The position numbers and the translations under genes were made by a program. The notes beneath the pieces are model-generated. The model saw only the letters and a list, made by a program, of their open reading frames with translations, was not told the origin of the DNA and searched no databases. From an uncultured Paracoccaceae bacterium (GTDB taxonomy: Bacteria; Pseudomonadota; Alphaproteobacteria; Rhodobacterales; Rhodobacteraceae), in contig CALHST010000333.1 of NCBI GenBank assembly GCA_938038825.1, positions 1 to 11,723 of the forward strand: a stretch of DNA of 11,723 nucleotides. The letters run 5' to 3'. Shown here in pieces: positions 6,217-11,723 of this stretch; within the stretch, counting starts at the first letter, position 1, and each line of letters starts with the position of its first letter.

Positions 6217-6495
6217 ATGGATGTTCAATCACTCTCAGCTGTACAAAAGTACGCGGCATCGAAACCAGCAACAGAGCCCAGTGACATGGGAGCAGCCGCG
6301 CAAAATACTGCGCTGTCTTTTGCGCAAACGCTCGCGAACGCAGAAAAAACTGCCGAATCTGCAATGGTCGGTGACGCCGACCCACATGCATTGGTCGAAG
6401 CGCTCGCCCAGACCGAACTGGCTGTGGAAGCCGCAGTCTCTATTCGCAACAAGGTCGTCGAAGCATACCAAGAAATTCTTCGGATGCCTGTCTAA
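6217..6495 (+). CDS. fliE: MS-ring/rod adaptor protein FliE
   Basis: This 92-residue protein fits FliE, the small helical protein that connects the MS-ring and export gate to the rod. The C-terminal block with LAQTELAVEAAVSIRNKVVE and YQEILRMPV is the conserved FliE signature, and the N-terminal part is a variable Ala-rich segment containing SFAQTLANAEKTAESAM. A clear AAGGAG site at 6202-6207, nine bases upstream, supports the ATG at 6217. The stop codon directly abuts the GTG start of fliQ, so translation of the two is probably coupled. Confidence 0.94.
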   Translation: MDVQSLSAVQKYAASKPATEPSDMGAAAQNTALSFAQTLANAEKTAESAMVGDADPHALVEALAQTELAVEAAVSIRNKVVEAYQEILRMPV

Positions 6496-6768
6496 GTGCT
6501 GTTAGACGAGCTTCTTTTCTTTGACACATTGCGGTCTGCATTGTGGACCGCAGTGGCTGTGTCGATGCCAATTCTGACAGTCGCATTGGTCGTCGGGTTC
6601 GTCATTGGCCTGTTGCAGGCTTTGACATCTATTCAGGAAATGACGCTGACCTTCGTACCAAAACTGGCAGCAATCGCGGCGGTTTTCTGGGTCAGCATGG
6701 GTTTTATGACGCAGTCTTTAGTCACGTTGTTTCAAGATGAACTCATTCCAATCATAGTTGGCGGATAA
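6496..6768 (+). CDS. fliQ: Flagellar export gate protein FliQ
   Basis: This 90-residue membrane protein is FliQ, a core part of the FliP-FliQ-FliR export gate. Two hydrophobic segments are visible at about 14-39 (LWTAVAVSMPILTVALVVGF and following) and 50-73 (VPKLAAIAAVFWVSMGFMTQ and following), separated by the conserved loop LQALTSIQEMTLTFVPK. The start is a GTG at 6496, directly adjoining the fliE stop, and flgF begins two bases after the fliQ stop. It sits among rod genes, away from fliR and flhB, which lie on the opposite strand at the right end. Confidence 0.96.
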   Translation: MLLDELLFFDTLRSALWTAVAVSMPILTVALVVGFVIGLLQALTSIQEMTLTFVPKLAAIAAVFWVSMGFMTQSLVTLFQDELIPIIVGG

Positions 6769-6770
6769 CG

Positions 6771-7484
6771 ATGGATAATGCGGGCTATACGACACTGTCG
6801 CGGCAAACTGGGCTTTGGCGAGAAATGAACATTGTCGCCAACAATATCGCCAACGCGGCGACAACGGGGTATCGACAAGAAGGGTTGATATTCTCCGAAT
6901 TTGTAAAAGCGAGTCCCGACGGGCGATCCCTTTCGATGGGCAACGGGAACATTCGCAACACCTCGTTCATACAAGGTGCGATTACTGAAACGGGCGGCAC
7001 ATTTGACTTCGCGATTGAGGGCGACGGGTACTTCCTGATTGAAACCCCGCAAGGCGAACGATTGACAAGAGCAGGCAGTTTTTCAGTCAACAATGCCGGA
7101 GATTTGGTCACGCCAGATGGGTTGCGCGTGCTTGATGCTGGGGGGGCGCCGATCTTTGTGCCGCCAGATGCAATCAATATCAAGGTTTCAAATGACGGAA
7201 CGATAAGTTCCTCTGACCGGTTGATCGGTCAGATTGGACTCGTTCAACCCACTGATCCGTTGAAGATGACGCGGGAAGATGGGGTTATGTTTGTGGCGAA
7301 TGAAGGATTTGAACCCGTTGAAAATGCCAGAGTTCTTCAAGGATCCCTAGAAAACTCGAACGTCGATCCGATTTCTTCGATTGCCCAAATGATCCAAGTG
7401 CAGCGTTCCTATGAACTGGGACAGTCCTTTCTAGACAGTGAGAATGAACGCGTGCGCGAAGCTCTCAGGTCGTTCACACGATAA
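6771..7484 (+). CDS. flgF: Flagellar rod protein FlgF
   Basis: This 237-residue protein is FlgF, a proximal rod subunit. The N-terminal rod motif IVANNIANAATTGYRQEG is at 21-38. The central FlgE/F/G domain contains DFAIEGDGYFLIETPQGERL (about 83-102) and the TRAGSFSVNNAGDLVTPDG stretch that follows. The C-terminal block GSLENSNVDPISSIAQMIQV with QRSYE is typical. Absence of the longer distal-rod insert and the gene order (before flgG) favour FlgF over FlgG. It starts two bases after fliQ without a strong ribosome-binding site, suggesting coupling, and flgG follows after 18 bases. Confidence 0.94.
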   Translation: MDNAGYTTLSRQTGLWREMNIVANNIANAATTGYRQEGLIFSEFVKASPDGRSLSMGNGNIRNTSFIQGAITETGGTFDFAIEGDGYFLIETPQGERLTRAGSFSVNNAGDLVTPDGLRVLDAGGAPIFVPPDAINIKVSNDGTISSSDRLIGQIGLVQPTDPLKMTREDGVMFVANEGFEPVENARVLQGSLENSNVDPISSIAQMIQVQRSYELGQSFLDSENERVREALRSFTR

Positions 7485-7502
7485 CATCTTAGGAGAAATC
7501 CA

Positions 7503-8288
7503 ATGCGGGCACTAACAATTGCAGCGACAGGCATGAGCGCTCAACAAATGCGGGTTGAGACAATTTCCAATAACTTGGCCAATATGTCGACAACTGGCTA
7601 TAATGCCAGACGTGCCGAATTTGCGGATTTGCATTATCAACAGATGACGCGCCCTGGCGCTGTCAACGCATCTGATGGAACTCTGCTGCCAACTGGCGTG
7701 CAGCTTGGACTAGGAGTTCGACCCGCTGCAATTTCAATTCACTTGCAACAAGGGTCATTGCGCCAAACCGGCGCGGATCTGGATATGGCTATAGAAGGAA
7801 ATGGGTATTTCGAAGTCACGTTGCCGTCTGGTCAAACCGCCTACACCCGCGACGGAGCTTTGAAACGAACGGGCGAGGGGCTCATTGTGACATCAGACGG
7901 TCACCCCGTTTCGCCTGAAATTACAATTCCGACGGACGTGCGGTCCATTTCCGTGAATGCCGAAGGCGAAGTTTATGCGTATTTTGTAGATACAGAAGAA
8001 GCACAATTGCTTGGCCAAATCAATATCGCCGGATTTACGAACGCCAAAGGGTTAGAGGCGCTGGGATCGAATTTATTCTCCGAGACAGAGGCCTCGGGTC
8101 CTGCAGTTATATCTACTCCAGGGTTGGATGGGTTGGGAACAATTCGGCAGGGGTATTTGGAATCAAGTTCAGTCGATGCTGTACGAGAAATTACTGAACT
8201 TATCGAAGCGCAACGTGGTTATGAAATGAATGCCAAAGTGATTTCTGCCGCAGATCAAATGATGGGCGCAACGACGCAAGTTCGATGA
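7503..8288 (+). CDS. flgG: Flagellar distal rod protein FlgG
   Basis: This 261-residue protein is FlgG, the distal rod that passes through the P- and L-rings. It opens MRALTIAATGMSAQQMRVET with the rod motif ISNNLANMSTTGYNARRAEF at 21-40, the usual FlgG start. The segment DLDMAIEGNGYFEVTLPSGQ (about 94-113) and the C-terminal YLESSSVDAVREITELIEAQ followed by RGYEMN confirm the family, and the length is standard. AGGAG at 7491-7495 precedes the ATG. The stop overlaps the flgA start by four bases (ATGA). Confidence 0.97.
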   Translation: MRALTIAATGMSAQQMRVETISNNLANMSTTGYNARRAEFADLHYQQMTRPGAVNASDGTLLPTGVQLGLGVRPAAISIHLQQGSLRQTGADLDMAIEGNGYFEVTLPSGQTAYTRDGALKRTGEGLIVTSDGHPVSPEITIPTDVRSISVNAEGEVYAYFVDTEEAQLLGQINIAGFTNAKGLEALGSNLFSETEASGPAVISTPGLDGLGTIRQGYLESSSVDAVREITELIEAQRGYEMNAKVISAADQMMGATTQVR

Positions 8289-8710
8289 TTGTCAGAGCTT
8301 CTATATTTTGCATTTTGGACTCGACACAATTGGGGCTTTGCGATGCAGTTGTGCCAACAAGAACCATTCGCGCGCAAACCATATTGACCGCGGATATGGT
8401 TTCTGTCGACCGCGGCATCGAAGGGCATGACATTACGAACCCGAAACATGTCTTAGGAATGGAAGCCCGGGTCGTGTTATACGCGGGCAGGGCCATTCGC
8501 GCTGACGATCTAATACAGCCGGCGCTAATTCACAGAAATCAATTGGTTCCGGTCATATTCGATCAGCATGGGCTTCAGATCACCACAATGGGCCGTGCTC
8601 TTGATCGCGGTGCCATCGGAGAGATGATCCGAGTCATGAACATTGAATCCCGAAATTCTGTTTTCGGGTTGGTTCAAAGTAACGGAACAGTGTCCGTAAC
8701 CAACAATTAG
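8285..8710 (+). CDS. flgA: P-ring assembly chaperone FlgA (short form)
   Basis: This 141-residue protein matches the short alphaproteobacterial FlgA, which helps the P-ring protein FlgI assemble in the periplasm. The SAF-type segment VVPTRTIRAQTILTADMV (about 22-39) and the downstream GMEARVVLYAGRAIRADDLI (about 58-77) and GAIGEMIRVMN blocks are characteristic. The odd feature is the export signal: the N-terminus has one Arg and a short hydrophobic run (ASIFCIL) broken by Asp12, Ser, Thr and Gln before LGLCDA, so it scores poorly by eye as a signal peptide. No in-frame start upstream offers a better one. The ATGA overlap with flgG indicates coupling, and flgH follows 24 bases later. Confidence 0.88.
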   Translation: MIVRASIFCILDSTQLGLCDAVVPTRTIRAQTILTADMVSVDRGIEGHDITNPKHVLGMEARVVLYAGRAIRADDLIQPALIHRNQLVPVIFDQHGLQITTMGRALDRGAIGEMIRVMNIESRNSVFGLVQSNGTVSVTNN

Positions 8711-8734
8711 TGACATTTTGAGGGTCAATGCAAT

Positions 8735-9463
8735 ATGAAGAAAATACCGCTTGTCATGTTGATGTGCTTAACGTCCATTGGATGTTCTAAGCTTGAACAG
8801 GTCGGGAAACCGCCCGAATTGACACCTATTACACAGAGTTCCGAACGAACTGCGATGTTGACCCCAGTCGTTCCACAGGTCGTTGCGGCGCAACCCGACA
8901 CAATTCGGGCTTCTTTGTGGAGCCGTTCGCAAAGCTCTCTTCTTGGAGATAGGCGCGCATTGGCAAGAGGCGATATTTTGACTGTGTCCATCGAGATTGA
9001 CGAAAAAGCCGAGTTTTCAAATTCTTCGGATCGATCCAGAAGCGGAAACGAAGACTTGGGCATATCGAATTTGTTTGGAATTCCTCAGCGTGTGGATAGA
9101 AAGGCAGATACAGATGCAACCCTTTCAAATGCCGTTCAGGCGAGTTCTTCCAGTAGTTCCAGTGGCGACGGATCCACTAAGCGCCGAGAAAAACTAACAC
9201 TCAGAATCGCAGCGACCGTTGTTGACGTCCTTCCGAACGGGGTATTGTCCATTAATGGCACGCAAGAAGTTCGCGTGAACTTCGAACTTCGAGAGCTTCT
9301 GGTGACCGGTTATGTCCGTCCGCAAGATATTTCACGTCAAAACGAAATAACGTATGACAAAATTGCATCGGCCAGAATTTCATACGGTGGCAGAGGCCAG
9401 ATAACAGACGTTCAGCAGCCCAGATATGGGCAGCAAGTTCTTGACGCTGTTCTGCCGTTTTAA
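8735..9463 (+). CDS. flgH: Flagellar L-ring lipoprotein FlgH
   Basis: This 242-residue protein is FlgH, the outer-membrane L-ring lipoprotein. A signal of the lipoprotein type (MKKIPLVMLMCLTSIGC) ends in a lipobox with Cys17 as the expected lipidated residue. The family blocks are seen in order: SLWSRSQSSLLGDRRALARG (about 53-72), GDILTVSIEIDEKAEFSN, a Ser-rich stretch (about 133-143), VDVLPNGVLSINGTQEVRVN and VRPQDISRQNEITYDKIASA near the end. GAGGG at 8720-8724 lies at good distance from the ATG. It is followed six bases later by the FliL-like gene. Confidence 0.96.
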   Translation: MKKIPLVMLMCLTSIGCSKLEQVGKPPELTPITQSSERTAMLTPVVPQVVAAQPDTIRASLWSRSQSSLLGDRRALARGDILTVSIEIDEKAEFSNSSDRSRSGNEDLGISNLFGIPQRVDRKADTDATLSNAVQASSSSSSSGDGSTKRREKLTLRIAATVVDVLPNGVLSINGTQEVRVNFELRELLVTGYVRPQDISRQNEITYDKIASARISYGGRGQITDVQQPRYGQQVLDAVLPF

Positions 9464-9469
9464 ATCGCT

Positions 9470-9946
9470 ATGGTCAAAATAATCTCATACATCATATTTC
9501 TAACGGTAGGTGCTGTCGCCGGATTCGGTGTCGATTTGCTGCTGAATCCTATCGATGCGGGAAACGAATCTTCTGAAGCGATCGTAGAGGAGGTTGAATC
9601 TGAAATCGACATACCTCAATCGGAAAAAGAATTCGTCAAAATGGGTAATCAATTCGTTGTCCCAATTATTAAGAACGACGAAGTCGTTGCGCTTACGGTT
9701 TTGTCTCTCAGTCTCGAGGTCGAAGCTGGAACTCAAGATAGTGTTTTGGAACAAGAACCTAAGCTCAGAAACGATTTTTTGAGCGTGTTATTCGATTTCG
9801 CTCATCTCGGACGTTTTGATGGTACCTTTACTGATGTGAATACCTTAAACTCTTTACGCGCGGCGCTTCACTCTGTTGCTAAAACAAGCATTGGAAAACA
9901 TGTCACAGACGTTCTGATTCTAGAAATTGCGCGCCAGGATGTTTAG
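9470..9946 (+). CDS. FliL-like flagellar basal body-associated protein
   Basis: This 158-residue protein has one N-terminal membrane segment (about 5-26, IISYIIFLTVGAVAGFGVDL) with a short cytoplasmic start, an acidic linker rich in Glu and Ser (about 32-55), and a soluble part presumably in the periplasm. The sequence FVVPIIKNDEVVALTVLSLS (about 62-81), EPKLRNDFLSVLFDFA and DVLILEIARQDV match the layout of FliL-type proteins, which surround the stator units and support motor torque. It is more distant from classical FliL than the other genes are from their families. It ends the flgB operon six bases after flgH and faces the convergent fliR-flhB operon. Its base composition is AT-richer than the genes upstream. 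Confidence 0.75.
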   Translation: MVKIISYIIFLTVGAVAGFGVDLLLNPIDAGNESSEAIVEEVESEIDIPQSEKEFVKMGNQFVVPIIKNDEVVALTVLSLSLEVEAGTQDSVLEQEPKLRNDFLSVLFDFAHLGRFDGTFTDVNTLNSLRAALHSVAKTSIGKHVTDVLILEIARQDV

Positions 9947-9965
9947 CTTACTGAGATAGAGATTT

Positions 9966-9992
9966 AACAGATCAGATTCGCCATTCTGTTTT
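9966..9992. terminator. Weak hairpin between convergent operons, possible terminator
   Basis: AACAGA at 9966-9971 and TCTGTT at 9985-9990 form a 6-base stem with a 13-base loop, followed by only a short T run (to 9992). It lies in the 65-base gap where the flgB operon and the fliR-flhB operon meet tail to tail. A terminator is expected here, but the stem is AT-rich and the loop long, so support is weak. Confidence 0.25.
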
Positions 9993-10011
9993 GCGGCGCA
10001 GGGTTTCTAAG

Positions 10012-10386
10012 TTACATTCTGTACTTTTGACGGTTTTTTGAACTAAGTTGATTTAACTGCGAAAAGAAAATTTCGCGACGCAACTCTTGCGTCACTTGTG
10101 CATTTGAGATCACCATACGTTCCCGAACGCGTATTAGATCATGGGTCAAGAAATTCTGTTTGTCTCTCAACCACTGACAAAAGAGCAAGTTGGTTTCAAA
10201 GCCTCCCGTTTCCAAACTTTCCCCCAATCGTTCTTCGGACTTCTTTTTCTGATCTTCGACTTCGCGCATTTCATGAATGATGTGCTTTTCCTGTGATTTT
10301 AATTCATGGCTCTTAACGGTCAACTGCTGTTTGCGACAAGCAACCAGTTTTGCAACAGCTCTCACTTTGTTTTTTGACAGTTTCAA
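10012..10386 (-). CDS. Small coiled-coil protein after flhB, possible FliJ counterpart
   Basis: This 124-residue protein reads from a TTG at 10386, four bases after the flhB stop codon, to a stop at 10012. The open frame continues upstream to 10500, but that part is a shadow of flhB, so the TTG is the best start; no in-frame ATG exists near it. The sequence is highly charged (Lys, Glu, Arg, Gln) and helical, with a long predicted coiled coil at about 15-60 (ELKSQEKHIIHEMREVEDQK within it) and a second helix at about 70-115. Size, charge and coiled-coil form fit FliJ, the stalk-like partner of FliI and FlhA, and no other fliJ candidate lies in the window. This is inference; the protein is not recognised by clear family motifs. 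Confidence 0.6.
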   Translation of the reverse strand: MKLSKNKVRAVAKLVACRKQQLTVKSHELKSQEKHIIHEMREVEDQKKKSEERLGESLETGGFETNLLFCQWLRDKQNFLTHDLIRVRERMVISNAQVTQELRREIFFSQLNQLSSKNRQKYRM

Positions 10387-10390
10387 GCGA

Positions 10391-11458
10391 TCAGGCTTTC
10401 TTAGATGTTTTTGCAATGGAGAAGTTGATCGCAGCAGCAACGGCTCGGTATAGATGTGGTGGTATCTCGCTACCAACAGGAGTGGTGGCGTAAATTGCAC
10501 GCGCAGTTGGTGGATCAGGATAGACGGGGATTTTATGCTCGGCCGCTAGTTCGCGGATTGTCTGAGCAAGTGCATCGACCCCTTTACAAACGCAAACCGG
10601 AGCTGCCCCGGAACTATTCTGCCAGGACAACGCGACTGCGAAGTGTGTTGGATTTGTAATGATCACATCCGCATCTTTTACATCTGTCAAAGATTGCCCC
10701 AGCGCAGCAGACAAACTCCGATTTCTACGGGCGTTTTTCAAGTGCGGATCTCCTTCACTCTCCTTCACTTCGTCTTGAATTTCCTTTCGCGACATTCTCA
10801 ATTTTTTGCTGTGGTTCCACAGTTGAAATCTGTAGTCCAACATCCCTAGAGTAATTGAAATGACGAAAATATATGCTAAGAACTCGGAAAAAAGCACAAA
10901 GAACATATCTGATATGGTTTGCAAACTCAAGTTCGAAGAAAATACGATTTTGTCGAGGTTTTTGTAAATCAATGTGGCGAATAACGTGCAGAATATGATT
11001 GTTTTCGCACAATTCTTGCCCCATTCAACGATACCCGAGACGCCGAATTTTTGACCAAGTGATTGAATAGGGGAAATTCGATTGAGTTTAAAAGAAATTT
11101 TCTCAAAAGAAACGGTATACAAGGACTGTACGGACAAGCTTACCAAGACAAGTGCAAACGGTAGACCTATAAGTTGCATAGTTAACAGAAACAGGGACAG
11201 TTTTAGGTCTTCAAAGCTACCCAGATCTACAGTATCGTGCTTGCCAGTTGATGCTATCAAGTCCCAAGAAATAGATGGAGTAAGCAGCTCCATGGACGTC
11301 ACGTAAATTTGGTCGCGGAACAAATATATCGATAGAAAAAAGCCTGCATAGACACATGCTGTGTGTAGTTCTCTTGATTGTGGTACGTCGCCTTTGGCGC
11401 GACTATCAACGAGCTTCTTTTCCGTTGGGTCGAAATTCTTATCTGCGGCATCATTCAA
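10391..11458 (-). CDS. flhB: Flagellar export switch protein FlhB
   Basis: This 355-residue protein is FlhB. After a polar N-terminus with PTEKKLVDSRAKGDVPQSRE (residues 11-30), four hydrophobic segments appear at about 33-50, 84-108, 147-165 and 185-206. The cytoplasmic part has the conserved MSRKEIQDEVKESEGDPHLK (222-241) and the autocleavage motif NPTH at 269-272. FlhB cleaves itself between Asn and Pro and switches export from rod/hook to filament proteins in response to FliK. The start is a TTG at 11458, forming a TTGA overlap with the fliR stop; the nearby ATGs are out of frame and no other in-frame start exists before the conserved N-terminus. The TM region is notably AT-rich. Confidence 0.95.
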   Translation of the reverse strand: MNDAADKNFDPTEKKLVDSRAKGDVPQSRELHTACVYAGFFLSIYLFRDQIYVTSMELLTPSISWDLIASTGKHDTVDLGSFEDLKLSLFLLTMQLIGLPFALVLVSLSVQSLYTVSFEKISFKLNRISPIQSLGQKFGVSGIVEWGKNCAKTIIFCTLFATLIYKNLDKIVFSSNLSLQTISDMFFVLFSEFLAYIFVISITLGMLDYRFQLWNHSKKLRMSRKEIQDEVKESEGDPHLKNARRNRSLSAALGQSLTDVKDADVIITNPTHFAVALSWQNSSGAAPVCVCKGVDALAQTIRELAAEHKIPVYPDPPTARAIYATTPVGSEIPPHLYRAVAAAINFSIAKTSKKA

Positions 11459-11723
11459 TTTGGTGTGCCATTAAAGAAGGTGTCAAGGTGGCCGTTCACA
11501 TACAGAACCCAAGCTTCAATGATGGTAACTGTCGAAACGATCAACAAAAGTAATGCTACCAATATTATCATTGGAGCGCCGATCAGAGCGACCATCAACT
11601 GAGGCATCGCACGATTAATGGCGCCAATAGTCAAATTATAGATCACCGACAGTGCTATGAAAGGAGCGGCCAAAACGAAAGCGGTTCTGAACGCGTCGTT
11701 CAAGTCGGACACTTTCCACGCGA
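11455..11723 (-). CDS. fliR: Flagellar export gate protein FliR, C-terminal fragment (runs off right edge)
   Basis: The frame enters at the right edge and ends at 11455, giving about 89 residues of the C-terminus of FliR. It shows the family's final helices: DAFRTAFVLAAPFIALSVIY, the conserved NLTIGAINRAMPQLMV, GAPMIILVALLLLIVST and a short end with VLYVNGHLDTFFNGTPN. The start lies outside the window; the GTG at 11712 is an internal Val. FliR forms the export gate with FliP and FliQ and contacts FlhB. Its stop codon overlaps the flhB start by four bases, so the two are translated together. Confidence 0.9.
   Translation of the reverse strand, partial: AWKVSDLNDAFRTAFVLAAPFIALSVIYNLTIGAINRAMPQLMVALIGAPMIILVALLLLIVSTVTIIEAWVLYVNGHLDTFFNGTPN

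Noticed and set aside
10387..10500. Upstream extension of the coiled-coil gene to a start at 10500
   Set aside because: It overlaps the end of flhB in another frame, and its residues (Pro, Leu and His-rich) look unlike the charged coiled coil that follows.
1..11723. Mobile element, CRISPR array, defence or toxin-antitoxin system
   Set aside because: No transposase, integrase, direct-repeat array or unfamiliar enzyme domain was seen. The window is almost fully occupied by flagellar genes.

Overview
The window is a dense piece of a flagellar gene cluster from an alphaproteobacterium, most likely of the Rhodobacterales/Roseobacter type. This rests on the FlaF–FlbT pair beside flagellin (essentially alphaproteobacterial), the gene order flgB-flgC-fliE-fliQ-flgF-flgG-flgA-flgH-(FliL-like), the short FlgA, the single-domain rod-binding FlgJ and the DUF1217-type protein after flbT. 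Base composition is moderate in the centre and visibly AT-richer at the right end. Every recognisable gene belongs to the flagellum. No mobile element, CRISPR array, RNA gene or defence-type system was found.

Layout. (1) 1-154, minus strand: first 51 codons of a gene running off the left edge, probably fliK. (2) 271-898, plus: a FlgJ-type rod-binding protein and a FlgN-type chaperone, overlapping by 14 bases. (3) 899-1099: a 201-base leader with a CtrA-like motif and several hairpins, then flagellin (1100-2320) and a strong intrinsic terminator (2330-2366). (4) 2397-3969, plus: flaF, flbT and a DUF1217-type gene, tightly coupled. (5) 3993-5324, minus: the export ATPase gene fliI, tail-to-tail with the DUF1217 gene. 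(6) 5325-5407: divergent control region with a CtrA-like motif. (7) 5408-9946, plus: nine genes in one compact unit for the rod, basal body, L-ring and FliQ. (8) 10012-11723, minus: fliR (partial), flhB and a small coiled-coil gene that may fill the FliJ role, converging on the FliL-like gene.

How they fit together: FliQ, FliR and FlhB are export-gate proteins, and FliI (perhaps with the FliJ-like protein) supplies the ATPase. FlgB, FlgC, FlgF, FlgG and FliE form the rod, with FlgJ as rod-capping/scaffold protein. FlgA helps P-ring assembly and FlgH is the L-ring. FlgN escorts late substrates, and FlaF and FlbT tune flagellin production after transcription. The probable FliK would set hook length.

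No wholly new system is visible. The points most worth following are the coiled-coil gene after flhB, two successive TTG starts in that operon, the structured flagellin leader next to FlbT, the DUF1217 gene of unknown role, and FlgA's poor export signal.
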